Assembly (NCBI RefSeq): GCF_034008635.1
Contig: NZ_CP125378.1
Coordinates: forward strand, 2,594,001 to 2,658,000
Length of the DNA stretch: 64,000 nucleotides
Origin: Pseudomonas sp. P8_229
GTDB lineage: Bacteria > Pseudomonadota > Gammaproteobacteria > Pseudomonadales > Pseudomonadaceae
Direction of reading: 5' to 3'
Shown here: piece by piece, positions 47,291 through 56,420 of the stretch
Numbering within the stretch: position 1 is the first letter of the stretch
Layout: each line of letters starts with the position of its first letter
Made by a program: the position numbers and the translations under genes
The notes under the pieces: generated by a model
What the model saw: the letters and a program-made list of their open reading frames with translations, nothing else
Databases searched by the model: none
What the model was told of the DNA's origin: nothing

Positions 47291-48295
47291 TCAGTTCCAG
47301 CCCGCCCGATCCATCATGCGGATCGCCTCAGCCTGGCGCTTGCCCGCCACTTCCACCGGCAAGGTGTCCGCAATGAACTTGCCCCACGCCGCCACTTCGT
47401 CGGATGGTTTCACCGCCGGGTTGGCCGGAAATTCCTGGTTCACGTCGGCGAAGATCTTCTGCGCCTCAGGCGTGGTCATCCACTCCACCAGCGCCTTGGC
47501 CGCTTCCGGGTGCGGTGCATGCTTGGTCAGGCCGATGCCCGACAGGTTCACGTGCACGCCGCGATCGGCCTGGTTCGGCCAGAACAGTTTCACCGGAAGA
47601 TCCGGTTTCTGCTTGTGCAGGCGACCGTAGTAGTAGGTGTTGACGATACCGACATCGCACTGGCCGGCATTGATCGCCTCCAGCACCGCAACATCGTCGG
47701 AGAACACGTCGGTGGACAGGTTGTTGACCCAGCCCTTGAGGATCTTCTCGGTCTTCTCGGCACCGTGCACTTCGATCATGGTCGCGGTCAGCGACTGGTT
47801 GTAGACCTTCTTCGCCGTGCGCAGGCACAGGCGCCCTTCCCAGTTCTTGTCGGCCAACGCTTCGTAGGTGGTCAGCTCACCCGGTTTCACCCGCTCGGTG
47901 GAATAGGCGATGGTCCGCGCGCGCAGGCTCAGGCCGGTCCAGGCGTGGGTCGAGGAACGATATTGCAGTGGTATGTTGGCGTCGATGGTCTTGGAGGTGA
48001 ATGGCTGCAGGATGCCCATCTGCTCGGCCTGCCAGAGGTTGCCGGCATCGACGGTGAGCAGCAGGTCGGCGGTGGCGTTTTCGCCCTCGGCCTTGATGCG
48101 CTGCATCAGCGGCGCTTCCTTGTCGGTGATGAACTTGATCTTCACCCCGGTTTTCGCGGTGTAGGCATAGAACACCGGTTTGATCAGTTCATCGATACGC
48201 GAGGAGTAGACCACCACCTCGTCGGCGGCCTGGGCGGTGGTGCTGCCGATCAGGGTCAGGGCCAGTGCAGTCAGAAGACGCTTGGGTGCCAACAT
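47291..48295 (-). CDS. Iron(III)-binding periplasmic protein, FbpA/FutA-like
   Basis: 334 residues. The signal peptide is [23 protein letters not shown]; the mature protein [48 protein letters not shown] fits the class. Ferric ligands are probably tyrosines in [18 protein letters not shown]. It captures Fe(III) in the periplasm for the downstream two-domain permease. Homologous to PA5217 by context. Regulation by Fur is plausible; a candidate box lies upstream. Confidence 0.9.
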   Translation of the reverse strand: MLAPKRLLTALALTLIGSTTAQAADEVVVYSSRIDELIKPVFYAYTAKTGVKIKFITDKEAPLMQRIKAEGENATADLLLTVDAGNLWQAEQMGILQPFTSKTIDANIPLQYRSSTHAWTGLSLRARTIAYSTERVKPGELTTYEALADKNWEGRLCLRTAKKVYNQSLTATMIEVHGAEKTEKILKGWVNNLSTDVFSDDVAVLEAINAGQCDVGIVNTYYYGRLHKQKPDLPVKLFWPNQADRGVHVNLSGIGLTKHAPHPEAAKALVEWMTTPEAQKIFADVNQEFPANPAVKPSDEVAAWGKFIADTLPVEVAGKRQAEAIRMMDRAGWN

Positions 48296-48325
48296 GGGAG
48301 TGATCTCTCGGTCGGAAAATGTGGG

Positions 48326-48347
48326 CCAAATGATAAGGACTCACATT
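48326..48347. promoter_or_regulatory. Possible Fur box before the iron-binding protein gene
   Basis: AAATGATAAGGACTCACATT (48328-48347) matches the ATGATAA half of the Fur consensus well and the second half poorly; about 35 bases before the ATG at 48295. Confidence 0.3.
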
Positions 48348-48426
48348 TAGGTTCTCAATCGATCACTTTTCCAAGGAGTTACCAGATGTTGCACAGCTCC
48401 GAAACTGCGGTGAATGGACTGATGCC

Positions 48427-48491
48427 ATCGCGAGCAGGCTCACTCCTACAGTTGGAATGCGTTCCCATGTAGGAGTGAGCCTGCTCGCTAT
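48427..48491. repeat. REP pair, type A, arms facing outward
   Basis: The inverted unit 48427-48449 and direct unit 48469-48491 (last bases GCTAT in place of GCGAT) have 19 bases between them. Confidence 0.85.
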
Positions 48492-48516
48492 GAGGTCATC
48501 AGCCTCAATGAAAATG

Positions 48517-49740
48517 TCAGGGTTTGGCGAGCGCCGGAAGGTCGCCTGTGAGGCCAAGTGCTTCACGAACAAAAAGAGCCTTGGCCTCCGGCAGCTGCTC
48601 CACCAGCTTCAACCCGGCATTGCGCAACCAGCGCACCGGCAGCGGATCGGCCTGGAACAAACGCTCGAAGCCCTCCATCGCCACCATCAGCGCCAGGTTG
48701 TGCGGCATGCGCCGACGCTCGTAACGGCTCAGCACCTTCACGTCCGCCAGTCGCTCGCCGCGCTCTGCAGCCTGCAGCAGCACTTGAGCCAGCACCGCCG
48801 CATCGAGAAAACCGAGGTTCACGCCCTGCCCCGCCAACGGGTGAATGGTGTGCGCCGCATCACCAATCAACGCCAGCCCTTCGGCCACATAACGCTTGGC
48901 ATGCCGTTGACGCAACGGCACGCAGAGCCGTGGATCAGCACTGATGACATCGCCCAGGCAGCCTTCGAACGCACGCTCCAGCTCACGGCAGAACGCCGCT
49001 TCATCCAGCGCCATCAGGCGTTCAGCTTCACTCGGGGTGGTCGACCAGACGATCGAGCACCAGTCCTGCTGCCCGTCATGCTCCAGCGGCAGGAACGCCA
49101 ACGGCCCGTGATCGGTGAAACGCTGCCAGGCGGTCATCCGGTGCGGTTTGCTGCTGCGCACGCTGGTGACGATGGCGTGATGCAGGTAATCCCACTCACG
49201 GGTGGCAACGCCGGTCAGGCGACGCACGGCCGAGTTGGCACCGTCCGCCGCGATCACCAGCGGCGCGCGCAACTGGCGACCATCGGCCAGGGTCAGCAGC
49301 CAGTCGTCGCCGGAGCGACGCATCTGCTCCAGCCGCGCATTGGCCAGCATGCCCAGATCGCAGTCGTGCAAACGATCGAGCAAGGCATCCTGAACCACAC
49401 GGTTCTCGACGATATGCCCCAGCACCTCGGCGTGCACACTGCTCGCCGAGAAATGAATCTGGCCAGTGCCGCTGCCGTCCCACACATGCATGTCGGTGTA
49501 CGGACTGCTGCGGCGTTTGGCGATGCCGTCCCACACGCCGAGGCGTTCGAGAATTCGCTGGCTGGCCGCCGACAAGGCGCTCACCCGTGGCTCAAACGGC
49601 GCGGCGGCATCGAACGGTTTGACGCTCAGTGGGCTACCGTCGAGCAGCAACACTTCAAGCCCGCTGTCCTGCAACGCCAACGCGAGGGCGCTGCCGACCA
49701 TTCCGGCTCCGACAATCAGCAGATCTGCGCGCATTTCCAT
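48517..49740 (-). CDS. UbiH/UbiF/VisC/COQ6-family FAD hydroxylase (UbiI-like)
   Basis: 407 residues. The FAD-binding start MEMRADLLIVGAGMVGSALALALQDSGLEVLLLDG, the DG motif (VIAADGANSAVR) and the second FAD motif LIGDAAHTIHPLAGQGVNLGFLDA define the flavin monooxygenase class used in ubiquinone synthesis. As a neighbour of ubiH and pepP (PA5221 position; visC/ubiI in E. coli) it most likely performs the C5 hydroxylation, but the family members are hard to tell apart. It is last in ygfB-pepP-ubiH-this gene. Confidence 0.9.
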   Translation of the reverse strand: MEMRADLLIVGAGMVGSALALALQDSGLEVLLLDGSPLSVKPFDAAAPFEPRVSALSAASQRILERLGVWDGIAKRRSSPYTDMHVWDGSGTGQIHFSASSVHAEVLGHIVENRVVQDALLDRLHDCDLGMLANARLEQMRRSGDDWLLTLADGRQLRAPLVIAADGANSAVRRLTGVATREWDYLHHAIVTSVRSSKPHRMTAWQRFTDHGPLAFLPLEHDGQQDWCSIVWSTTPSEAERLMALDEAAFCRELERAFEGCLGDVISADPRLCVPLRQRHAKRYVAEGLALIGDAAHTIHPLAGQGVNLGFLDAAVLAQVLLQAAERGERLADVKVLSRYERRRMPHNLALMVAMEGFERLFQADPLPVRWLRNAGLKLVEQLPEAKALFVREALGLTGDLPALAKP

Positions 49741-49843
49741 GCTTTAAGCCTGTCTCGCTGGCGGCGTGCGCCGCCCGTAAAGGGTTTTACCGAGCGCGCC
49801 AGTTGGCGGCGCGATCCTGAAAGTGAAAGTGCCGGCCCGCCAC

Positions 49844-51031
49844 TCAAGCATCCGGTCGCGTCCCCAGCCCCATGGCCTGACGGGCGAACCAGCGTTTGGC
49901 CGGTGGCAGCAGATCAAGGCCGAGCAGGCCGATGTTGCGTCCCAGCGAGACCAACGGCTGGGTGCTGCCGAACAGCCGCGTGACTTGATCGGAGAAGCCC
50001 ACGGTGAGGTCCTGATCCAGACGCTGACGCTCGCGATACGCCTGCAACGTGGCGAAGTCGCCCAGCGGCTTGTCACTGGCGAGCAACGCGGCGGCCAAGG
50101 CATCGGCGTCGCGCAGCGACAGGTTGAAGCCCTGCCCGGCAATCGGGTGCAGGCTATGGGCGGCGTTACCGAGCACGGCCAGATGCGAACGTACCTGTTC
50201 CTCGGCCTCGACCAACGTCAGCGGATACAAGTGTCGCGCGCCAACCTGTTTCAAGGTACCGAGACGGTAGCCAAACACGCCTTGCAGTTCACTGAGGAAA
50301 TCGCGTTCACTGAGGTCGGCCAGGCGTTGCGCGTCCATCCCCAGACGGGTCCAGACCAGCGCGCAGCGGTTTTCCGGCAGCGGCAGCAAAGCCATCGGCC
50401 CTTCGTCGGTGAAGCGCTCAAAGGCCATGCCGTTGTGCGCTTCGCTCGGGGTGATGTTGGCGATCAGTGCGCTCTGGTTGTACGGACGCTTGCGCACGTT
50501 GATGCCCAACTGCTCGCGCAGACCGGAACGGCCGCCATCGGCGAGTACCGCGAGGTCGCATTCAAGCGTGGTTTCATCGTTGAGGGTCAGGCGATAGCCG
50601 TCGGTCAGCGGCTCCATGCGCGTGACTTCCGCCGGGCAGCGCCAGCTGATCACCTCTTTATCAAGGTGCTGCCACAGGCACTGGCCAAGCCAGGCGTTTT
50701 CCACTACATAACCGAGCGCCGGCACGCCCTCTTCCATCGCCGACAAACGGGCGGTGGAGAAGCGGCCACGGTCGGACACGTGGATCTGTTTGATCGGCTC
50801 GGCTCGGCGGGAAATCTCCTGCCACACGCCCAAGCGCTGATAGATCTGTCGCGAACCGAAGGACAGCGCCGACGAACGGGCGTCGTAGCTAGGCTGCCAG
50901 CTGTCACCGGGAGCGAACGGCTCGATCAGCACGATTTTCCAGCCGCGAGCCTTGGCCCCGGCCTGCAAGGCCAACGCCAGACTGGCGCCGACCAGGCCGC
51001 CACCGATGATTGCCAGATTGACTCGACTCAT
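49844..51031 (-). CDS. ubiH: 2-octaprenyl-6-methoxyphenol hydroxylase UbiH
   Basis: 395 residues. FAD motifs: MSRVNLAIIGGGLVGASLALALQ, VLADGGRSGLREQLG and LAVLGNAAHSLHPIAGQGFNLSLRDADAL (Asn in place of the usual Asp in GDA). It hydroxylates the ubiquinone ring precursor at the inner-membrane surface. Its ATG overlaps the pepP stop in an ATGA, and the next hydroxylase gene follows after 103 bases. Order pepP-ubiH-ubiI is conserved in gammaproteobacteria. Confidence 0.93.
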   Translation of the reverse strand: MSRVNLAIIGGGLVGASLALALQAGAKARGWKIVLIEPFAPGDSWQPSYDARSSALSFGSRQIYQRLGVWQEISRRAEPIKQIHVSDRGRFSTARLSAMEEGVPALGYVVENAWLGQCLWQHLDKEVISWRCPAEVTRMEPLTDGYRLTLNDETTLECDLAVLADGGRSGLREQLGINVRKRPYNQSALIANITPSEAHNGMAFERFTDEGPMALLPLPENRCALVWTRLGMDAQRLADLSERDFLSELQGVFGYRLGTLKQVGARHLYPLTLVEAEEQVRSHLAVLGNAAHSLHPIAGQGFNLSLRDADALAAALLASDKPLGDFATLQAYRERQRLDQDLTVGFSDQVTRLFGSTQPLVSLGRNIGLLGLDLLPPAKRWFARQAMGLGTRPDA

Positions 51032-52362
51032 GCCGCGTGTGTCCGTGCTTGCGTCATCAGCGCTTCGATCTCGGCGACGGTTTTCGGTACGCCGCTGGTC
51101 AGGATTTCACAACCGGTCTTGGTCACTACCACGTCATCCTCGATGCGCACGCCAATGCCGCGCCATTTCTTCGCTACGTTCTGGTTGCCCGGCGCAATGT
51201 AGATGCCAGGCTCCACGGTCAACGCCATGCCGACCTCCAGCACGCGCCATTCGCCGCCGACCTTGTATTCGCCGACGTCGTGTACATCCATGCCCAGCCA
51301 GTGGCCGGCACGGTGCATGTAAAACGCTTTATAGGCTTCGGTCGCGATCAACTCGTCGACCTCGCCTTGCAGGATCCCGAGCTGCACCAGGCCGGTGGTA
51401 ATGACCCTGACCGTGGCTTCGTGCGCCTGATTCCAGTTTTTGTTCGGGGCGATTTCGGCAAATGCAGCTTCCTGCGAGGCCAGCACCAACTCGTAAATCG
51501 CTTTCTGCTCGGCGGAAAACTTGCCATTGACCGGCCAGGTGCGGGTGATGTCGCTGGCGTAGCAGTCGATTTCGCAACCGGCGTCGATCAACACCAGATC
51601 GCCGTCCTTGAGCAGCGCGTCATTCTGCTGATAATGCAGAATGCAGCTGTTGCGCCCGGCGGCGACGATCGAGCCGTAGGCCGGCATCTTCGCCCCGCCC
51701 TTGCGGAATTCGTAATCGAGCTCGGCTTCGAGGCTGTACTCGTAGAGCCCGGCCCGACTGGCCTGCATCGCGCGGATATGGGCCTGAGCCGAAATCCGTG
51801 CGGCTTCGCGCATCACCTTCACTTCTGCCGCCGACTTATACAGACGCATGTCGTGCAACAGATGATCCAGGGCAACGAATTCGTTCGGCGGCTGGGCACC
51901 GAGATGCGCCTTGGAGCGGATCACGTTGATCCAGTCCATCAGGTGGCGGTCGAATTCAGGGTTGCTGCCCATCGCCGAATACACCCGGTCTCGGCCTTCG
52001 ATCAGGCCCGGCAGGATGTCGTCGATGTCGGTGATGGGGAATGCGTCGTCAGCGCCGTAATCACGGATCGCGCCTTCCTGCCCTGCACGCAGGCCGTCCC
52101 ACAACTCGCGTTCGGCGTTGCGTTCACGGCAAAACAGCACGTACTCACCATGCTCGCGCCCCGGCATCAAGACGATGACGGCTTGCGGCTCGGGGAATCC
52201 GCTGAGGTACTGGAAGTCGCTGTCCTGACGGTAGACGTGCTCGACGTCGCGGTTGCGGATCGCTACCGCGGCGGCGGGCAGGATCGCGATGCTGTTGGGT
52301 TCCATCTGCGCCATCAGGGCCTTGCGGCGACGGCTGTATTCCGCTTTGGGGATATGGGTCAT
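51028..52362 (-). CDS. pepP: Xaa-Pro aminopeptidase PepP
   Basis: 444 residues. The N-terminal domain (1-170) is followed by the pita-bread metalloprotease: dimanganese ligands Asp in LIDAGCEIDCYASDITRTWP, His in HRAGHWLGMDVHDVG, Glu in TVEPGIY and Glu in GVRIEDDVVV. It removes N-terminal residues preceding proline. It lies between ygfB (27 bases upstream) and ubiH (4-base overlap). Confidence 0.96.
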   Translation of the reverse strand: MTHIPKAEYSRRRKALMAQMEPNSIAILPAAAVAIRNRDVEHVYRQDSDFQYLSGFPEPQAVIVLMPGREHGEYVLFCRERNAERELWDGLRAGQEGAIRDYGADDAFPITDIDDILPGLIEGRDRVYSAMGSNPEFDRHLMDWINVIRSKAHLGAQPPNEFVALDHLLHDMRLYKSAAEVKVMREAARISAQAHIRAMQASRAGLYEYSLEAELDYEFRKGGAKMPAYGSIVAAGRNSCILHYQQNDALLKDGDLVLIDAGCEIDCYASDITRTWPVNGKFSAEQKAIYELVLASQEAAFAEIAPNKNWNQAHEATVRVITTGLVQLGILQGEVDELIATEAYKAFYMHRAGHWLGMDVHDVGEYKVGGEWRVLEVGMALTVEPGIYIAPGNQNVAKKWRGIGVRIEDDVVVTKTGCEILTSGVPKTVAEIEALMTQARTHAA

Positions 52363-52389
52363 GGGCAGATGGCTTTCCCTGGCACGCGA

Positions 52390-52950
52390 TTAATGCAGCG
52401 ACGGTTTGGCGGCTGGCGGCACGTCGGCTTTCTTGGTTTCCGAGAACAGCAGCAGCGGCGCGACGCGCAGGTACTCCATGACTTCCATGTAGTCGTTTTC
52501 GCCGTCATCGGACTCTTCAAGAGCATCTTGCACCTGAGAAATCGCTGCGAGATCCTGCAGCACTTCGGTGGCTTCAGTGCTGAGCATGCTGCTGTCGCGG
52601 CAGTTCAGGCCGAAACCGCTGAGGAAGCCCTGGCACCATTGGCCCAGTGCAGCGGCACGGTCGGTCAGCGGTGCATCATCGGTCGGCAGCAGCAGAACGA
52701 CGGTGACGTCGTCGCCGGTCAGCTCGCCTTTGACCATCTCTTGCAGGCCGATCAGGGCGTTGCGGACGTTGTCCTGAATGTCGCCTTCGAGCAGTTCGGC
52801 GGCGTCGATCAGCCAGCCTTCGTTATCGAAGCCGGCACCGGCGCAACTGCGCCCGAGCAGCACGCCGTGCAGTTCGGCAGGCGAGACGTTATGGCCGCTG
52901 GAAGTCAGCAGCGTGGCAAAGGCTTGGTACGGGGAATTCGCAATGGTCAT
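52390..52950 (-). CDS. ygfB: YgfB/UPF0149 protein
   Basis: 186 residues: [33 protein letters not shown]..., [39 protein letters not shown], the YecA/YgfB helical family. It is acidic and cytoplasmic. In P. aeruginosa YgfB was reported to repress the alpA programme and so influence ampDh3 and beta-lactam resistance; whether it does so here is inference. It is first in the ygfB-pepP-ubiH-ubiI unit, divergent from the zapA group. Confidence 0.92.
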   Translation of the reverse strand: MTIANSPYQAFATLLTSSGHNVSPAELHGVLLGRSCAGAGFDNEGWLIDAAELLEGDIQDNVRNALIGLQEMVKGELTGDDVTVVLLLPTDDAPLTDRAAALGQWCQGFLSGFGLNCRDSSMLSTEATEVLQDLAAISQVQDALEESDDGENDYMEVMEYLRVAPLLLFSETKKADVPPAAKPSLH

Positions 52951-53075
52951 GGGCAGCTAGGCGCCAGACGGCGCTATGTCTAGAATGAAGGCCTTGTATC
53001 CTACATCGACAGACTCGCCAAGACTATTAAAGGCTGTCCGCCAGCTACCACCCATCAGACGAACACGTGGACACA

Positions 53076-53285
53076 ATGGAAGACACCGACCTGCAAGCGC
53101 TGATGGCCAGACTCGAACTGCTGATTGGTCGAGTGGAGCAACTTAAGAGTCAAAACGCACTCTTACTAGCTCAGGAAAAGACCTGGCGCGAGGAACGCGC
53201 TCACCTCATTGAAAAAAACGAAATCGCCCGGCGTAAGGTCGAATCGATGATTTCGCGCCTCAAGGCCCTGGAGCAAGACTCATGA
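53076..53285 (+). CDS. Small coiled-coil protein (TIGR02449-like)
   Basis: 69 residues from the ATG at 53076; a GTG three codons earlier (53067) is also open. Sequence: MEDTDLQALMARLELLIGRVEQLKSQNALLLAQEKTWREERAHLIEKNEIARRKVESMISRLKALEQDS, almost entirely one heptad-patterned coiled coil. Its stop overlaps the zapA start in an ATGA. The constant pairing with zapA suggests a cell-division role (ZapB-like in appearance), but this is unproven. Confidence 0.85.
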   Translation: MEDTDLQALMARLELLIGRVEQLKSQNALLLAQEKTWREERAHLIEKNEIARRKVESMISRLKALEQDS

Positions 53286-53599
53286 GTTCAAGCAATAGCG
53301 TCACCGTGCAGATCCTCGACAAAGAATATTCGATCATCTGCCCGCAGGAAGAACGCAGCAATCTGGTCAGTGCCGCACGCTACCTGGACGGCAAGATGCG
53401 CGAGATCCGCAGCAGCGGCAAAGTCATCGGCGCCGACCGTATCGCCGTGATGGCCGCGCTGAACATCACCCACGACCTCTTGCACAAAGAAGAGCGCCCG
53501 GACATCCAGGCCAGCGGCTCGACCCGTGAACAGGTGCGCGACTTGCTCGATCGTGTCGATCTGGTGCTGGCCACCGATCCGGACGTCACCAAGGGCTGA
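53282..53599 (+). CDS. zapA: Cell-division protein ZapA
   Basis: 105 residues: SNSVTVQILDKEYSIICPQEERSNLVSAARYLDGKMREIRSSGKVIGADRIAVMAALNITHDLL is the ZapA domain, followed by a short helical C-terminus. ZapA binds FtsZ and bundles protofilaments at the division ring. It is translationally coupled to the preceding coiled-coil gene and lies just upstream of 6S RNA, a conserved arrangement. Confidence 0.95.
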   Translation: MSSSNSVTVQILDKEYSIICPQEERSNLVSAARYLDGKMREIRSSGKVIGADRIAVMAALNITHDLLHKEERPDIQASGSTREQVRDLLDRVDLVLATDPDVTKG

Positions 53600-53630
53600 T
53601 TCGCCAGGCCGCTTGAGGTATACTCGCGGC

Positions 53631-53809
53631 ACTCCCTGGGGTGCTTGCCAGTTGACGATGTCCCTGAGCCGATTCGCACTACCCTGGAGGTTGCACGTTG
53701 GGCTGGTGTGCATGTCCGCCAGACGGAAAGCCTTAAAGTCTACTGCATCCTCCACCTTGAACTTTCGGGTTCAAGGGCTAAGTTGACAGCGGTTCATCCG
53801 GGGAGCCTG
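53631..53809 (+). ncRNA. ssrS: 6S RNA
   Basis: About 180 bases between zapA and the 5-FCL gene. The ends CTCCCTGGGG... and ...CCGGGGAG pair to form the closing stem. Internal stretches characteristic of Pseudomonas 6S RNA are visible, such as TTGACGATGTCCCTGAGCC, GGAGGTTGCACGTTGGGCTG, and AACTTTCGGGTTCAAGGGCT. TATACT at 53619-53624 is a good -10 box about 7 bases before the proposed start. 6S RNA binds sigma-70 RNA polymerase and mimics an open promoter. Exact ends are estimates. Confidence 0.92.
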
Positions 53810-53813
53810 ATTC

Positions 53814-53852
53814 GAATCCGATGCCGGTTTTTGCCCGCGTCGGATTTTTTAT
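53814..53852 (+). terminator. Terminator after 6S RNA
   Basis: ATCCGATGC-CGGTTTTTGCC-CGCGTCGGAT then a T-run. Confidence 0.7.
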
Positions 53853-53888
53853 GCGTGCGTTTTCGCCCTCAACTGCCGAAGCCGAACC

Positions 53889-54494
53889 ATGACCGAACCT
53901 GCGCTGCTGCCCCGCCCGCAACTCCGCCGCCTGCTGCGCAAGGCGCGCCGCGCGCTGACGCCGAGCGAGCAACGTCAGGCCGCCAAAGGCCTGTTCCGCC
54001 AACTGGCACAAAACCCGCACTTCCGCCGGGCGAAACACATTTCTCTGTATCTGCCCACCGACGGTGAAATCAACCCGCGCCTGCTGCTGCGCGAAGCCCA
54101 GCGTCGTGGCAAGGCCACCTACCTGCCGGTGCTCAGCGCCTGGCCGCGAACCAAAATGGTCTTCCAGCGCATTCGCCCCGGCGACAAACTCAAGCCCAAT
54201 CGCTTCCGCATTCTCGAACCGCGCGCCAATCTGGCCCGGCAACGCAAGATCTGGACGCTGGACCTGGTGTTGCTGCCACTGGTGGGGTTTGACGATGTCG
54301 GCGGACGCCTGGGGATGGGCGGCGGGTTCTACGACCGCAGCCTGGCGTATCTGGCCCGGCGCAAAAACTGGCGCAAGCCGACGCTGCTGGGGCTGGCCCA
54401 TGAATGTCAGAAGGTCGAGCGCCTGGCGCAGGCAAGCTGGGACGTACCGTTGCAGGGCACGGTGACAGACAAGGCGTGGTATTTCGCAGACTAG
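53889..54494 (+). CDS. ygfA: 5-formyltetrahydrofolate cyclo-ligase
   Basis: 201 residues. ATP/folate motifs: RRLLRKARRALTPSEQRQAA (basic N-terminus), LYLPTDGEINPRLLL and LVGFDDVGGRLGMGGGFYDRSLAYL. It converts 5-formyl-THF to 5,10-methenyl-THF with ATP. The zapA-ssrS-ygfA order is conserved, and the enzyme offsets 5-formyl-THF made as a by-product of serine/glycine C1 metabolism. A GC stem (54494-54517) follows without a T-run. Confidence 0.94.
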   Translation: MTEPALLPRPQLRRLLRKARRALTPSEQRQAAKGLFRQLAQNPHFRRAKHISLYLPTDGEINPRLLLREAQRRGKATYLPVLSAWPRTKMVFQRIRPGDKLKPNRFRILEPRANLARQRKIWTLDLVLLPLVGFDDVGGRLGMGGGFYDRSLAYLARRKNWRKPTLLGLAHECQKVERLAQASWDVPLQGTVTDKAWYFAD

Positions 54495-54529
54495 ACGCCG
54501 CGCAGATCAGCGGCGTCGCAGAGGCAGTT

Positions 54530-54685
54530 TCAGCGTTTGAAGGCGGTCGACTGTTGGACCTGTTGCGCGACTTCAACCGGAGCATCGGTCTTGCTTGTCC
54601 ACAGACTTTGCGCATAACCGGTGGTCACGACGCCCAGGCCGAACAAAATAACCAAAGTCCAAAGCAAATCCGGTTTGCGTTTCAT
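54530..54685 (-). CDS. Small single-pass membrane protein, 51 residues
   Basis: The minus-strand frame from the ATG at 54685 reads MKRKPDLLWTLVILFGLGVV followed by TTGYAQSLWTSKTDAPVEVA and a charged tail ending FKR. A strong GAGGGGGG ribosome site lies 7 bases before the ATG. There is one membrane helix (residues ~7-25) with a basic cytoplasmic start and a short periplasmic tail. I recall similar small unnamed proteins in Pseudomonas but no function. It is convergent with the 5-FCL gene. Confidence 0.7.
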   Translation of the reverse strand: MKRKPDLLWTLVILFGLGVVTTGYAQSLWTSKTDAPVEVAQQVQQSTAFKR

Positions 54686-54882
54686 CGATTGCCCCCCTCA
54701 AGGCACATCATCACGATGACAGCAGCGGTTTCCATTCGTAGGCCGTGCAGCAGCGTCAAGCTTTAAAGGCCGGCATTTTGCGACAACGTGAACCCGGGCG
54801 CAAATGCTGACGTCAACCGACCGTCGGTTTGTCATAAAATTGCCCGACAACCTGCCCAATGACCGCTTGAGGAGCACAAGAC
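54686..54882. other. Divergent gap before the EVE gene
   Basis: 197 bases between the divergent 51-residue gene and the EVE gene. It presumably holds both promoters; TTGTCATAAAATT near 54830 is the only promoter-like stretch seen. Confidence 0.35.
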
Positions 54883-55332
54883 ATGGCCTATTGGCTGATG
54901 AAATCCGAGCCCGACGAACTCTCGATCAAAGGTCTGGAGAAACTCGGCACAGCGCGCTGGGATGGGGTTCGCAACTATCAGGCGCGTAATTTCCTGCGGG
55001 CGATGGCGGTGGGGGATGAATTCTTTTTCTACCATTCCAGCTGCCCGGAGCCAGGGATCGCCGGAATCGGCAAGATTATTCAGGCGGCGTACCCGGATCC
55101 CACCGCACTGGAGCCAGAGAGCCATTACTTCGACCCCAAGGCCACACCCGAGAAAAATGCCTGGAGCGCGATCGATGTTGCGCACGTCGAAACGTTTGCC
55201 CAGGTATTGAAGCTCGATTATCTGAAGCAGCAGACCGCGCTGGCCGAAATGCCGCTGGTGCAAAAAGGCAGTCGCCTGTCGGTTATGCCCGTGACGGCCG
55301 AACAGTGGGCCACCGTACTCGGCTTGCGCTGA
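54883..55332 (+). CDS. EVE-domain protein
   Basis: 149 residues, a complete EVE domain: MAYWLMKSEPDELSIKGLEKLGTARWDGVRNYQARNFLRAMAVGDEFFFYHSSCPEPGIAGIGKIIQ, with WDGVRNYQARN and FFYHSS lining the aromatic base-binding pocket of PUA-like folds. EVE domains are thought to bind modified bases in DNA or RNA; stand-alone bacterial forms have been linked to tRNA modification. The start has GAGGAG upstream. No restriction genes are nearby, so a housekeeping RNA-related role is more likely than defence. Confidence 0.92.
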   Translation: MAYWLMKSEPDELSIKGLEKLGTARWDGVRNYQARNFLRAMAVGDEFFFYHSSCPEPGIAGIGKIIQAAYPDPTALEPESHYFDPKATPEKNAWSAIDVAHVETFAQVLKLDYLKQQTALAEMPLVQKGSRLSVMPVTAEQWATVLGLR

Positions 55333-55454
55333 GAACTCCCCGGTCACGGTTTTTTTACCGGCAAAAGGGGCTAGGCTGACGCTCATTTGACTGACATCAA
55401 GCGAATGGAACGCTTGAGCAGTCAGACTGGACGCCACAGCCGCAGGATGCCCCC

Positions 55455-56420
55455 ATGTCGACGCACAGCCGCTCTTCATTTTTATACGCCGGTTCGCTTC
55501 TGGTGTTACTCGCCGCCGCCGGCGGGGTCGGTTACTGGATGTCGATCAGCAGCAGACTGGTCGAGGGTCTGTCGATGGGCAACGGGCGGCTGGAAGCCAC
55601 CGAGGTGCAGATCGCCAGCAAGACACCCGGGCGCCTGGCCGAGGTGCTGGTGGATGAAGGTGACAAGGTCAACAAGGGCCAACTGCTCGCCCGCATGGAC
55701 ACCCGCACCCTCGAAGCCCAGCGCATTCAGGCCGAAGCCGAAGTCTTGCGCGCCCGGGAAAACCTCAACGCCGCCCAGGCCAATGTGCAATTGCGCCAGA
55801 GTGAATTGCTGTTGGCCCAGCAAGAGCTGGGGCGTTCGCAATCGCTGTTCAAGCACGGTTACGTCAGCGCCCAGATCATCGATCAATTGCAGTCGCGCAT
55901 CGGCACCGGCAACGCTGCGGTGACGGCGGCCCGCGCCCAGGTATCGGCAGTCAGTGCGGCGATCGGTGCGGCACAGGCCCAGGTCGCGCAGCTGACCAGT
56001 GAGATCGACGACAGTCAGTTACGCGCGCCGATTGACGGGGTGATCCAGTTGCGCATGGCCGAACCCGGCGAAGTGCTGGGGGCAGGCGGCCGGGTGTTGC
56101 TGTTGATCGACCCCAACGACCAGTACATGAACCTCTACCTGTCAGCCTCCGTGGCCGGACGTCTGGCGGTGGGCGATGAAGCCCGGGTGCTGCTCGACGC
56201 CCTGCCCGACAAGCCGTTGCCGGCGAAGATCAGTTTCGTCGCCGGCAAGTCGCAGTTCACTCCGAAAGAGGTCGAGACCCGCGACGAGCGGCAAAAACTG
56301 GTGTTCCGCGTCAAGCTGCGCCTGTTGCAACCCAGCGCCGTGCCGCAAGCCAAACCGGGCATGCCCGGCGCCGGTTATGTACGCACCGCGCCGATCGTCT
56401 GGCCGGCCAATTTGCAATGA
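55455..56420 (+). CDS. HlyD-family membrane-fusion protein
   Basis: 321 residues. One N-terminal membrane helix (~10-30), then biotinyl-lipoyl-like half (NGRLEATEVQIASKTPGRLAEVLVDEGDKVNKGQLLARMD), a coiled-coil hairpin (~85-180), the second lipoyl half (LRAPIDGVIQLRMAEPGEVLGAGG) and a beta-barrel. It is the periplasmic adaptor of an ABC-2 exporter like E. coli YhiI/YbhG. It overlaps the downstream ATPase by 4 bases (ATGA), first of a three-gene operon. Confidence 0.92.
   Translation: MSTHSRSSFLYAGSLLVLLAAAGGVGYWMSISSRLVEGLSMGNGRLEATEVQIASKTPGRLAEVLVDEGDKVNKGQLLARMDTRTLEAQRIQAEAEVLRARENLNAAQANVQLRQSELLLAQQELGRSQSLFKHGYVSAQIIDQLQSRIGTGNAAVTAARAQVSAVSAAIGAAQAQVAQLTSEIDDSQLRAPIDGVIQLRMAEPGEVLGAGGRVLLLIDPNDQYMNLYLSASVAGRLAVGDEARVLLDALPDKPLPAKISFVAGKSQFTPKEVETRDERQKLVFRVKLRLLQPSAVPQAKPGMPGAGYVRTAPIVWPANLQ

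Noticed and set aside
49744..49855. Possible 35-codon frame (MLEWRAGTFTF...) between ubiH and the next hydroxylase
   Set aside because: It starts inside the ubiH stop region with no independent ribosome site; too short and unlike known proteins to support.
54883..55332. EVE protein as part of a defence island
   Set aside because: No restriction, nuclease or modification genes in the neighbourhood; surrounding genes are housekeeping and conserved.
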